64,000 nucleotides of DNA from an uncultured Ruminococcus sp. (lineage in GTDB: Bacteria > Bacillota > Clostridia > Oscillospirales > Acutalibacteraceae). The translations under genes were made by a program, and so were the position numbers. Below, piece after piece: positions 35,961 through 44,497 of this stretch. Location: the NCBI GenBank assembly GCA_910585865.1, contig CAJUGO010000005.1, positions 45,852-109,851 on the forward strand, written 5' to 3'. Position 1 is the first letter of the stretch. Each line of letters starts with the position of its first letter. The notes under the pieces were generated by a model. That model did no database searches. It was not told the origin of the DNA and saw nothing but the letters and a program-made list of their open reading frames with translations.

Positions 35961-36858
35961 ACTAAAAAATATTATTATATCGGCAGTATGTATTTTGGGT
36001 ATCGTTTCCGTGTTGATTATATCATTAGGAAATAAAATCGGACTGCCTGACTGGAACGATGTGTTTGCCTTTTGCGGAGTTTATGCTGATTTGGGTGATG
36101 GTATTTCACTCAGTTTTATTAACGTAGGTTCTGCTGATGCATGTTATATAAAGTGCAGAGACAAAAACGTTCTGATTGACGCAGGAACGAGCCTTAGCTA
36201 TGACAAGCTGTCGGCATATCTGAAACGTAATAATTGTGATCATTTTGATGCAATTATTGTTTCGCATCCGGACAGTGATCATATCGGGTCATTATCAGAT
36301 GTAATTAAAGATTTTGGTACAGATGTATTGTATATGTACCCGGTGAGTGAAGATATTGTTCCGAAAAGCATTGAATATAATCGCCTTATTGATGCTCTGG
36401 ATGAATGTAGTGTGAACGTAGTCAATCCGTCAATTCCGTCCGAGATAAATATAGGTGATATGGATTTAGAATTTATTTCGCCTTTGAAAAGTTATGATAA
36501 TACAAATGACAGTTCACTTGTTGTGCGCTTAACCTATAAAAATAACAGTTTTCTTTTTACAGGTGATATTTCAAAGAAAGCAGAAAGTGATTTGCTTAAT
36601 TTTGGCGTACATTTGGATTGTGATGTCCTAAAAGTTTCACATCACGGAAGCAAAACGTCATCATCAGAAGAATTTCTCAAAAAAGCAAGTCCTCAAATAT
36701 CAGTTGTGAGTGTGGGCACAGGAGACAGATTTTCGCCTGATTATACAACAATGGCAGTAATAAACAGTTTTTCGGATGAGGTTTACCGTACAGATTCGGA
36801 CAAGACTATTGTTATAACATCAGATGGTGACAGCCTTAATGTAAAAACGCACGCATAG
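35929..36858 (+). CDS. ComEC-like metallo-beta-lactamase-fold protein with membrane anchor
   Basis: A 310-residue protein with a basic N-terminus, one membrane helix (about 13-33) and an external MBL-fold domain like the C-terminal part of ComEC: LSFINVGSADACYIK, the metal motif SHPDSDHIGS, LLFTGDISKKAE and KVSHHGSKTSSS. The ComEC competence core is absent, so it is not a DNA-uptake channel; nuclease or phosphodiesterase activity outside the membrane is plausible. ATG 35929 has AAAGGA at good spacing; the longer frame to 35875 would overlap the YgiQ gene by 86 bases. The 32-base overlap suggests co-transcription with YgiQ. Confidence 0.85.
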   Translation: MQNTDEKTKSKLKNIIISAVCILGIVSVLIISLGNKIGLPDWNDVFAFCGVYADLGDGISLSFINVGSADACYIKCRDKNVLIDAGTSLSYDKLSAYLKRNNCDHFDAIIVSHPDSDHIGSLSDVIKDFGTDVLYMYPVSEDIVPKSIEYNRLIDALDECSVNVVNPSIPSEINIGDMDLEFISPLKSYDNTNDSSLVVRLTYKNNSFLFTGDISKKAESDLLNFGVHLDCDVLKVSHHGSKTSSSEEFLKKASPQISVVSVGTGDRFSPDYTTMAVINSFSDEVYRTDSDKTIVITSDGDSLNVKTHA

Positions 36859-36861
36859 CTC

Positions 36862-36890
36862 TTGACTATAAATTTTATTAGTAATATAAT
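36862..36890 (+). promoter_or_regulatory. tyrS promoter
   Basis: TTGACT (36862-36867), 17-base spacer, TATAAT (36885-36890). Only 32 bases separate it from the tyrS start, so there is no T-box leader. Confidence 0.85.
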
Positions 36891-36922
36891 GAACCATAAT
36901 AACACATGAAAGGATTGGAAAG

Positions 36923-38149
36923 ATGGGAGTATACGAAGAACTTGTAGCCAGAGGACTTATTGCTCAGGTTACTGACGAAGAAGAAATCAGAGAACTTGTA
37001 AACAGCGGAAAGGCTGTATTTTATATAGGGTTTGATCCAACAGCTGACAGTCTGCACGTGGGTCATTTTATGGCTCTTTGCCTTATGAAACGATTACAGA
37101 TGGCAGGCAATAAGCCTATTGCGCTTATAGGCGGCGGTACAGCAATGATCGGAGACCCTTCCGGCAGAACTGATATGCGCCAAATGATGACAAAGGAAAC
37201 AATTAATCATAATGTCGAATGTTTCAAAAAACAGATGGGCCGTTTTATCGATTTTTCTGAAGATAAGGCATTGCTTGTAAATAATGCCGACTGGCTTTTG
37301 GATCTTAACTATGTTGAGCTTTTGCGTGAGGTTGGTTCTCAGTTCAGCGTTAATAATATGCTTAGAGCTGAGTGTTATAAGCAAAGAATGGAAAAGGGAC
37401 TCAGCTTCCTGGAATTTAATTATATGATTATGCAGTCATACGATTTTTACGCACTGTTTCAGAAATACGGCTGTAATATGCAGTTCGGCGGTGATGACCA
37501 GTGGAGCAATATGCTTGGCGGCACTGAGCTTATCAGAAGAAAACTGGGCAAGGATGCTTATGCGATGACTATTAACCTGCTTCTTAATTCAGAGGGCAAG
37601 AAAATGGGTAAAACACAGTCGGGAGCAGTCTGGCTTTCTGCTGAAAAGACAAGCCCTTATGAATTTTATCAGTATTGGCGAAATGTTGACGACAGTGATG
37701 TAGTTAAGTGTCTTAAAATGCTTACTTTTCTGCCGCTTGATGAAATTGAACAGCTTTCAAAGCTTGAAGGCAGCGAAATAAACAAAGCTAAGGAAATACT
37801 TGCCTATGAGCTTACAAATCTTATTCACGGCAAAGAAGAAGCCGACAAGGCACAGGAAGCGGCAAGAGCGTTATTCGGAAATAAAAAAGATACAAATAAT
37901 ATGCCGTCAACAACACTTACACAGGATGATTTGACCGATGGAACAATTTCAATACTTGATTTAATGAAAAAGTGTTCGCTTATTCCGTCAAACGGAGAGG
38001 GCAGACGCCTTATTCAGCAGGGCGGAGTTTCTGTTGATGATGAAAAGGTTACCGATGTATATGAAAGTATTAGTGTTGATGCATTTGAAAAGGGTTATGT
38101 AATCATCAAGAAGGGCAAAAAGGTGTATCATAAAGCGATTTTGGAATAA
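36923..38149 (+). CDS. tyrS: tyrosyl-tRNA synthetase
   Basis: Charges tRNA-Tyr. The 408-residue class I enzyme has the HIGH motif as HVGH (about residue 45), tyrosine-binding elements (FIDFSEDKALLVNNADW, YDFYALFQKYGCNMQFGGDDQW), the KMSKS motif as KMGKT (about 227), and a C-terminal S4 RNA-binding domain (IQQGGVSVDDEKV). Length and order are typical of the TyrS form with this KMGKT variant. Unlike thrS in this window, the short leader shows no T-box. mscL follows after 37 bases. Confidence 0.98.
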   Translation: MGVYEELVARGLIAQVTDEEEIRELVNSGKAVFYIGFDPTADSLHVGHFMALCLMKRLQMAGNKPIALIGGGTAMIGDPSGRTDMRQMMTKETINHNVECFKKQMGRFIDFSEDKALLVNNADWLLDLNYVELLREVGSQFSVNNMLRAECYKQRMEKGLSFLEFNYMIMQSYDFYALFQKYGCNMQFGGDDQWSNMLGGTELIRRKLGKDAYAMTINLLLNSEGKKMGKTQSGAVWLSAEKTSPYEFYQYWRNVDDSDVVKCLKMLTFLPLDEIEQLSKLEGSEINKAKEILAYELTNLIHGKEEADKAQEAARALFGNKKDTNNMPSTTLTQDDLTDGTISILDLMKKCSLIPSNGEGRRLIQQGGVSVDDEKVTDVYESISVDAFEKGYVIIKKGKKVYHKAILE

Positions 38150-38186
38150 TCGCTTAAAAATATAAGAATTAAAGAGGGGATTAGGA

Positions 38187-38606
38187 ATGAAAAAATTTTT
38201 TTCTGAGTTCAAAACATTTGTTATGCGCGGAAATGTGCTGGATCTTGCTGTCGGCGTAATTATCGGTGCTGCTTTTCAGGCAATCGTTACTTCTCTTACC
38301 AATGATATTATTTCACCGATACTGGGTATTTTCGGCGGAATGAATTTTGACCAGCTTTCATTTTCAATTAACGGTGCGACAATTGCATACGGAAAATTCA
38401 TCACGGCAGTTATAAATTTCCTGATAATGGCATTTGTAATTTTCCTAATTGTAAAGTTAATCAATAAGATTATTGCATTTGGCAAAAAACCGGAACCCAA
38501 AGAGGTAACAACGAAAAAATGTCCTCTTTGCTTTAGTGAAATTGACATAAAGGCTACAAAATGTCCTCACTGCACAGGTGATATTCCGAAGGATCCTACA
38601 GAATAA
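38187..38606 (+). CDS. mscL: large-conductance mechanosensitive channel with zinc-ribbon tail
   Basis: MscL opens under high membrane tension to prevent lysis at osmotic downshock. Residues 1-96 are a standard MscL: N-terminal amphipathic helix, FVMRGNVLDLAVGVIIGAAF (first helix) and the second helix ending VKLINKIIAF. After KKPEPKEV the usual cytoplasmic helix bundle is replaced by a zinc-ribbon-like tail with CPLC and CPHC. The tail probably binds one zinc ion and may alter gating or interaction. Shine-Dalgarno AGAGGGG. Perhaps co-transcribed with tyrS; a strong terminator follows. Confidence 0.95.
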   Translation: MKKFFSEFKTFVMRGNVLDLAVGVIIGAAFQAIVTSLTNDIISPILGIFGGMNFDQLSFSINGATIAYGKFITAVINFLIMAFVIFLIVKLINKIIAFGKKPEPKEVTTKKCPLCFSEIDIKATKCPHCTGDIPKDPTE

Positions 38607-38623
38607 AAACATACATAAAAAAT

Positions 38624-38670
38624 CCTCCTATGGCATTTGTTTTAATACTGCCATAGGAGGTTCTTTTTTC
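38624..38670 (+). terminator. mscL terminator
   Basis: A 12-bp perfect stem (38624-38635 with 38649-38660) with a 13-base loop and a T run. Confidence 0.87.
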
Positions 38671-38797
38671 TGCTGTCCTTTTTTATTGGACATGTTTAAA
38701 AGGCACACATTTTTTTTATTTTACAGGATAATGTTTAAAGTAATCGGGTGCAAAAGCTTGTATAACATCAAGTATTTTTCCCTAAAATTGTACGTCC

Positions 38798-40330
38798 TTA
38801 TTTTATTACTGCGACGGAAAAATTGTCATAGGTATATATTTCACTTGCATATGGTTGAATTATACCCAGATTATAATTATCAATTATGTAAACTCCTTTT
38901 TGACGGCTAGTAATATATGAGTTGCCGAATATATAATTTTCAAAAGAATTTACAATCTGAAATTGTGATTTGGGGTTAGCATACTGTACAGTATTAATAA
39001 ATTCGGCAGGCGGAGTCTGAGTATAAAACAGGACATATATATACGGCATGTTGACATTTGCAGTTACATACACATTTTGAGTGCCTTGCGAAAGTTCGTC
39101 GGCCTTTATGATTGCTTCGTCAAATGAATCATAAAACTCGGCTGAAATTGACTGTCTGTAGCTGTCTCCGAAATACTGCATTGTGAATCCTGCAAAGCAT
39201 ATTGAATATGCAGCGGCAATGCTTATCAGCTGAATTTTGGATTTTATAAATGAGCTTATGCCTATTGCTGTAAATATAATCATCGGAAGATATACTGCAT
39301 TGACTCTGTTAATATTAGGCGCTTTATAATATATAAACAGAAGCACAGAGCAGAAAAAGGAATTTAGTATTATAAAATCAAAAGGTGTTCTCTTTTTTAT
39401 GCATTTAGTAATTCCGTATATGCATAACGGAAGTGAAATAACATATAGACATCCGTAAAAAGGAAATGAATTTCTTTGATTGTTATCAGTCTGCATTATA
39501 ACATTTTGATTTATGTTATGGAAAAAATCCTGTACTGTAATGCCCGACTGAGTGGCAATTCTTGAGCCGTATGTATGAGGAATTGAAATCATTCCAAGTG
39601 ATATACTGTCAAGCTGAAATACATTAATAATCATAAACAAGTAAATCGGCAGTGCTAACAAAAAGAACAGCAAAGAAGATAAAATCAGCGTTTTAATTGG
39701 AACAAGCCTTTTTACTATAAAATAAATAAAGCTTATAAAGCAAAATAGTGTTACAACCAGATAAGCCGAACCATATGAGTACATAGTAAGTGCAAACAGC
39801 ATAGCGGCGGGATACACAAACTTGTAATTATCAAGTGCTTTAAGCAATGCACATATTGAAAGCAAAAACATTGCAGGGAACAGATTCGATTCAAGTCCCC
39901 AGCGGCTGAGCATTATATTCCAAGGTGCTATTGAAGTTAATGCCATAGCAATAATTGCTGTTTTATAGCCCTTAAATCTTTTTAAAGCAAAGTATACCGC
40001 AATAATTGTCAGCAAAGAAAAAATCAGGTTCACAATTCGCACGGAAAAAACATTTAATCCGAACAATGCTATGAACGGCATGGAAAGATAGGCATATAAA
40101 ACATTTTGTCCGCTTCCCCAGGCAATAAGGTGAACAGGCAGTGTGCATCCGTTTCTGTCTATACCGTAATTGAGCAAAGCCCATGCGTCATATCCAATTG
40201 AAGCTTCATCCTGATTCAGCCCGCCCGGATGTGATGGAAATATTATTATTCTTGTTAATACAGCTGTTAAAAGAATTAAAATAAATAACAATGTCTTTTT
40301 GTTTTTATTAAATATTAGCTTTATGGACAT
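38798..40330 (-). CDS. multi-pass glycosyltransferase (GT39/ArnT-like)
   Basis: A 510-residue integral membrane protein with about ten helices. The acidic motif after the first helix (HPGGLNQDEASIGYDAWALL) is the DE-type catalytic loop of GT39/GT83 polyprenyl-phosphate-sugar glycosyltransferases, and the SRWGLESNLFPAMF and YSYGSAYLV segments fit the family. A C-terminal non-membrane domain (about residues 400-510) follows. Substrate is unknown; glycosylation of surface proteins or wall polymers is possible. Start at 40330 is preferred to 40366 because AAAGGAG lies six bases upstream. No neighbouring sugar genes; single gene. Confidence 0.82.
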   Translation of the reverse strand: MSIKLIFNKNKKTLLFILILLTAVLTRIIIFPSHPGGLNQDEASIGYDAWALLNYGIDRNGCTLPVHLIAWGSGQNVLYAYLSMPFIALFGLNVFSVRIVNLIFSLLTIIAVYFALKRFKGYKTAIIAMALTSIAPWNIMLSRWGLESNLFPAMFLLSICALLKALDNYKFVYPAAMLFALTMYSYGSAYLVVTLFCFISFIYFIVKRLVPIKTLILSSLLFFLLALPIYLFMIINVFQLDSISLGMISIPHTYGSRIATQSGITVQDFFHNINQNVIMQTDNNQRNSFPFYGCLYVISLPLCIYGITKCIKKRTPFDFIILNSFFCSVLLFIYYKAPNINRVNAVYLPMIIFTAIGISSFIKSKIQLISIAAAYSICFAGFTMQYFGDSYRQSISAEFYDSFDEAIIKADELSQGTQNVYVTANVNMPYIYVLFYTQTPPAEFINTVQYANPKSQFQIVNSFENYIFGNSYITSRQKGVYIIDNYNLGIIQPYASEIYTYDNFSVAVIK

Positions 40331-40490
40331 AACAGGCTCCTTTATGTACGATTTACAGATAATCAAAAGTATCTTAGATAAAAGTTAAAAAATTTTTTTC
40401 TAATAATAATACGCACAAAAAGACAGTTTGGGTGTATTTAATTAAAATTTATACAGCATTACATTGAAAGAATTTCATTAAAACTAAAAG

Positions 40491-40521
40491 GAATGAGCCC
40501 GATACAATACCGAACTCATTC
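40491..40521 (-). terminator. terminator of the PAP2 gene (minus strand)
   Basis: A 7-bp outer stem (40491-40497 with 40515-40521) that on the minus strand is followed by a T-rich stretch. Moderate strength. Confidence 0.5.
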
Positions 40522-40672
40522 ACTATCAATTTAATATTTTATTTTGTCTAAACTTTGGGGTTTACATCATCTTGATAAGTCGGTTTTTACCGTTCCTGTT
40601 ATGAGAAAGCCTGTTTTAATAATGATTTTTAAATAAGATTTTATACGTTTTTGTTTTGTCAGAACTAAAATT

Positions 40673-41167
40673 CTACAGCAAAAAAATAAATATAATTCCG
40701 CACAATATGCTTATTCCTGCGCCTGCAAATACATCACGCATAAAATGCACTCCTGCAAGTATTCTTGACAGTGCAATTAAAAATGAAACTGAAAGAGCAG
40801 TGACGCCTAAATCAAAATTGACATACAATATTGCCATTGCAATAATAAATGCGCTTGCCGTGTGACGGCTGGGCATGCTCTGTCCCTTTGTTGTTTTGTT
40901 AAACACAGACGGTATGCCGTATTTTTCATAGGGGCGCTTTTCATTTATTAACTTTCGCAAAACCGATACAAATGCAAATACTCCGGCAGGAACCAGCAGT
41001 AATTTAAAAAACGGTTCCTTATGCCAGAATAAAGAATATGCAAGCAATATCGGGTAGGAAACAAATATTGCAATCGGAAGATAACTGTATAATATTTTAA
41101 GTGCAAATTTTGAGTATTTGTTATTGTGGAAAAAGTATATTAGTTTTTTATAAATCTCTCTGTTAAT
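40673..41167 (-). CDS. PAP2-family phosphatase without a standard start codon
   Basis: Membrane phosphatase of the PAP2 superfamily, which dephosphorylates lipid phosphates. All three motifs are intact: KLINEKRP, MPSRHTAS and SRILAGVHFMRD. Four to five membrane helices. The homologous N-terminal part (REIYKKLIYFF ... and a helix LYSYLPIAIFVSYP) reads in frame upstream of the first usable TTG at 41047, back to a TAA at 41168-41170, yet contains no ATG, GTG or TTG. Either an ATT codon (41167 or 41155) starts translation, or ATG 41176 followed by TTT and TAA shows a nonsense mutation at codon three, or a shortened protein starts at 41047. Downstream of asnB, same strand. Confidence 0.8.
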   Translation of the reverse strand: MNREIYKKLIYFFHNNKYSKFALKILYSYLPIAIFVSYPILLAYSLFWHKEPFFKLLLVPAGVFAFVSVLRKLINEKRPYEKYGIPSVFNKTTKGQSMPSRHTASAFIIAMAILYVNFDLGVTALSVSFLIALSRILAGVHFMRDVFAGAGISILCGIIFIFLL

Positions 41168-41229
41168 TTAAAACATCCCCACTGCCGTAAATTCAGTAAG
41201 TATTATTTAAATTAATTTTATCATACTGT

Positions 41230-43062
41230 CTAAACAATTTCAACATTGTATTTATCAAACCAGCAGTCAAGCTCTATTATATATGCTAAAATCTGTGGCG
41301 CTTGCATAAGCTGACCGTACCACGGAGTTGTAATTTTATCGGGATTTTCAATGATGTTTAAAATTTCTTTTTTATTGAGCAGTTCGTTTAATATGCTTCT
41401 TTTTTCAAGTAGCTTTCTTACTCTTTTTGCGCACTCGTTAAAGTAAACGGGATTATGAGTCTTAGGATAAGGGCTTTTTTTGCGCCAGCATATTTCCTTT
41501 GGAAGAATATCTTCAAACGCTTTTCGTACAATTCCTTTTTCACGGTCGCCCCATGCTTTAAGCTTCCAAGGCATATTGTAGGCATATTCCACAAGCCTGT
41601 AATCGCAAAAAGGTACTCTGACCTCAAGCCCGCTGTACATTGAGCACCTGTCCTTGCGTTCAAGCAAACATTGCATAAACCAGTAAAAGTTAAGATAAAA
41701 CATTTCTCTCATTCGTCTGTCTGTTTTGGTGTCGCTTTTTAATTTCGGAGCAAGATTGATAGTGTCAAGATATCTTTGGCGTACATATTCTTCACCGCTT
41801 TTAAGTACACCGTCTTTAAGTATCATTCGGCGCACGTCCTGACTTCTCGACCATGGGAAGCAGTCCTCAAATAAAATATCCTTGTTGTGATACCACGGAT
41901 ATCCGCCGAATAATTCATCAGCACACTCCCCCGAAAGTGCAACTGTGTAGTCTTTTTTAATTTCTTTGCAGAACAGCAGCAGGGAGGAATCAACATCAAC
42001 ATATCCCGGCAAGTCTCTTGCGGAAACGCTTTCATACAGTGCATCAGCAAGCAGAGTATTGTCAAGGATAATTTCTCTGTGACGGGTATCGGCGTTCTTG
42101 GACATCATTGAAATATAATCAGAGTCTGCATTAGGCTGAAAAAGACTTTGCTGAAAATATTTTTCATTGTCGCGGTATTCAACGGAATAGGTATTTATTT
42201 TTCCCAGCTTATGCTCTTTGTAGTACATTGAAGCTGTTTTTACGATAATGCTGCTGTCAAGTCCTCCTGAAAGAAAGAAGCACAGCGGTACGTCGCTGAC
42301 AAGCTGCCGCTGTATTGCGTCAGTGAGAAGATATCTTGTTTTTTCAATTGTTTGTTTCTCGTTGTCGGAATGTTCAAACGCCTGAACGGCAAAGTATTTT
42401 TTTCTTTTAAGCTTACCGTTTTTATACAGTGCACATTCACCAGGGTTAATTTCAAAAACCCCTTTAAAAACTCCGTTTGACGGAGTTCTGGCAGGACCTA
42501 AAAAGAATATTTCATTTAACCCCTGTTCGTCGATTTGAGGTTTGACAATGCCGCTTGCTAACATTGATTTAATTTCTGAAGCAAACATAAGTCCGCCGTT
42601 GTATTCATAGTAAAAAAGCGGTTTTACTCCGATTCTGTCTCTGCATAAAAATACCGAATTGTCACTTGAATTAAAAACAGCAAATGCAAAAATTCCGTTG
42701 AGTTTTTCACAGCATCTTGAACCGTATTTTATAAATGATTTCAGCACCACTTCGGTGTCACTATGACCCCTGAAATGAAATCCGCCTGCTTTAAGCTCTT
42801 CACGCAGAGCATCTGTATTGTACAGTTCGCCGTTGTATACAATAACATATGTGGTGTTATCGTGTTTTACAGCCATCGGCTGTTTGCCGTTTTCCCTGTC
42901 GATTACTGCCAGCCGCCGGTGAATCAGAGCGGTGTTTTTGTTTATATAAATTCCGTTTTCGTCAGGTCCTCGTCTGTCCAGAGTCTGTGACATCCTGTTA
43001 AGTATCTCTGTTTTAGTGCTCATGTCAATATTTTTGTCAATCCAGCCTGCTATTCCACACAT
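41230..43062 (-). CDS. asnB: asparagine synthetase (glutamine-hydrolysing)
   Basis: Makes asparagine from aspartate, glutamine and ATP. The 610 residues have the class II glutamine amidotransferase domain with N-terminal nucleophile Cys2 (MCGIAGWID), RRGPDENG and NGELYN, then the synthetase domain with the PP-loop FFLSGGLDSSI, SGECADELFGGYPWY and LERKDRCSM. Length is typical. GGAGG is six bases upstream of the ATG and overlaps the stop of ylbJ, 12 bases away, so the two are co-transcribed; PAP2 follows. In some spore-formers an AsnB homologue modifies peptidoglycan by amidation, which the ylbJ neighbourhood makes conceivable but does not prove. Confidence 0.95.
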   Translation of the reverse strand: MCGIAGWIDKNIDMSTKTEILNRMSQTLDRRGPDENGIYINKNTALIHRRLAVIDRENGKQPMAVKHDNTTYVIVYNGELYNTDALREELKAGGFHFRGHSDTEVVLKSFIKYGSRCCEKLNGIFAFAVFNSSDNSVFLCRDRIGVKPLFYYEYNGGLMFASEIKSMLASGIVKPQIDEQGLNEIFFLGPARTPSNGVFKGVFEINPGECALYKNGKLKRKKYFAVQAFEHSDNEKQTIEKTRYLLTDAIQRQLVSDVPLCFFLSGGLDSSIIVKTASMYYKEHKLGKINTYSVEYRDNEKYFQQSLFQPNADSDYISMMSKNADTRHREIILDNTLLADALYESVSARDLPGYVDVDSSLLLFCKEIKKDYTVALSGECADELFGGYPWYHNKDILFEDCFPWSRSQDVRRMILKDGVLKSGEEYVRQRYLDTINLAPKLKSDTKTDRRMREMFYLNFYWFMQCLLERKDRCSMYSGLEVRVPFCDYRLVEYAYNMPWKLKAWGDREKGIVRKAFEDILPKEICWRKKSPYPKTHNPVYFNECAKRVRKLLEKRSILNELLNKKEILNIIENPDKITTPWYGQLMQAPQILAYIIELDCWFDKYNVEIV

Positions 43063-43074
43063 AAAATACCTCCG

Positions 43075-44145
43075 TCAATTTTGTTTGAAATTTTTTATTG
43101 TATATAAAAAGCATATTGATATGCCGAGCAGGACAACTCCCGATATAACAGTACCGCCGAAAAAATCGGCGCTTTGTACAGCGGCAGTTGAAAAAACCTG
43201 CTGCTTATCGGTAAACATAATAAGTCCAAAATGGGTAAGCAATGCAGTAACTGTTCCTTGTATAATTCTGGTACAGAAAAATAACAGTTTAGATACTTTT
43301 ACTTTGCCTAGCGCTGAATAAATTTGAAAATGAACGCATAATCCTCCGAATCCTGCAGCAAAGGCAATAAGCTCAATTGGTTTATCAGCGGAGACTTCAT
43401 TGACTGCAGAACACACTTCAAGAAAAATAAGGATAAAGTCTTTTGTGTCCGAGTCAGATAGAAATGAATTTATTATACCCGTGAAAGCCGAAAAGAGTAC
43501 GACAAATGAGCATATCATCAGCATTCCCTTTGAACTGTCAAACGCTGATTGTACAATTGCATTTGATAACGGCATAGTTTTAAATTTTACTGCCCTATCA
43601 AAAGTATTGCCGCTTTTTCTTCTGTATGCAAATCTTATTAATATGCCGATGAGAATAACAGACAGCATCTGTGAAAAAAGCAGGATTAAACCGATAGTTT
43701 TACTGTTATACAAAGAAATGCCGACAAAGTTAACCAGGAAGCCGGGGCCTGCGCATACTGCAAACAAAGCTGCTTTTTCGCATTCCGCCCTGCTTGCAAG
43801 ATTGTTTTTGTAAAGTGATGCAACAGCCTGTGCACCTACAGGATATCCGCCGATCATTGACAACAGTATTACCGGGGCAAAAGAATCATTCAGTCCAAAA
43901 ACTGCTCTTGTTATTTTACTGAAAGGTTTTCCGATTGTCTGAGCAATTGAACTGTTTACAATAAAAGATGCAATTGCCATGAAAGGAAATAGTGACGGAA
44001 CAAGTACGTTTAAACAAAAGGTAAGTCCGTCAACTGCACCGTCTGCACATTCAGCAGAATAAAGTAATACAGTTGCACACAGCAAAGTTATTGCAAGAGC
44101 TTTTACAATAACTGCTGCTTTTGATGCGGCAACATTAAAGAACAT
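43075..44145 (-). CDS. ylbJ: sporulation integral membrane protein YlbJ-like
   Basis: YlbJ is a sporulation membrane protein needed for spore cortex formation. The 356-residue protein has about eight to nine membrane helices with the nucleoside-transporter-like gate motif. Family segments include LNVLVPSLFPFMAIASF, LLSMIGGYPVGAQAVASLY, AVCAGPGFLVNFVG and AAGFGGLCVHFQI. ATG 44145 is preferred over the TTG at 44151 for ribosome binding site spacing. It heads the operon with asnB and is divergent from yqfC-yqfD, also sporulation genes; a shared sporulation promoter region in the 73 bases between them is likely. No firm sigma-E promoter could be drawn by eye. Confidence 0.9.
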   Translation of the reverse strand: MFFNVAASKAAVIVKALAITLLCATVLLYSAECADGAVDGLTFCLNVLVPSLFPFMAIASFIVNSSIAQTIGKPFSKITRAVFGLNDSFAPVILLSMIGGYPVGAQAVASLYKNNLASRAECEKAALFAVCAGPGFLVNFVGISLYNSKTIGLILLFSQMLSVILIGILIRFAYRRKSGNTFDRAVKFKTMPLSNAIVQSAFDSSKGMLMICSFVVLFSAFTGIINSFLSDSDTKDFILIFLEVCSAVNEVSADKPIELIAFAAGFGGLCVHFQIYSALGKVKVSKLLFFCTRIIQGTVTALLTHFGLIMFTDKQQVFSTAAVQSADFFGGTVISGVVLLGISICFLYTIKNFKQN

Positions 44146-44218
44146 AATCAATCACCAATAATATATATGAAACAGTTTGCATAAAAATAAATAAGAAATG
44201 AAAACAGGGGAGATTTTT

Positions 44219-44488
44219 TTGCAAAAAAATAAAAAGAACAATACGTCAGACAGTTATATGCCTGTAAAATTTGATATGGGAGGAATGCCGTTAATTGAGA
44301 TGTTTGGCAATAGAAGAATTACAATAGAAGGATCAACCGGAATACTTTTATATGAAAGCGAGAATATTAAAATTAATACAAATAGAATGGTGATTTCATT
44401 ATGCGGCAGAGGACTTTCTCTCAGGTGCATTTCAAATTCCTGTGTGGAAATCGAAGGTTTTGTTACAGGAATTAATTTTCTTTCTTGA
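44219..44488 (+). CDS. yqfC: sporulation protein YqfC
   Basis: YqfC is a small sporulation protein under sigma-E control in Bacillus. The 89-residue protein carries the family segment in its centre (MPLIEMFGNRRITIEG, LLYESENIKINT, LSLRCISNSCVEIEGFVTG). The start is TTG 44219, six bases after AGGGGAG; ATG 44198 in the same frame has no Shine-Dalgarno. It is followed by yqfD after nine bases, the canonical order. Confidence 0.92.
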   Translation: MQKNKKNNTSDSYMPVKFDMGGMPLIEMFGNRRITIEGSTGILLYESENIKINTNRMVISLCGRGLSLRCISNSCVEIEGFVTGINFLS

Positions 44489-44497
44489 GGTGATTGT

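Noticed and set aside
38578..38910. 110-codon plus-strand ORF after mscL
   Set aside because: It spans the mscL terminator and the 3' end of the opposite gene and has no ribosome binding site.
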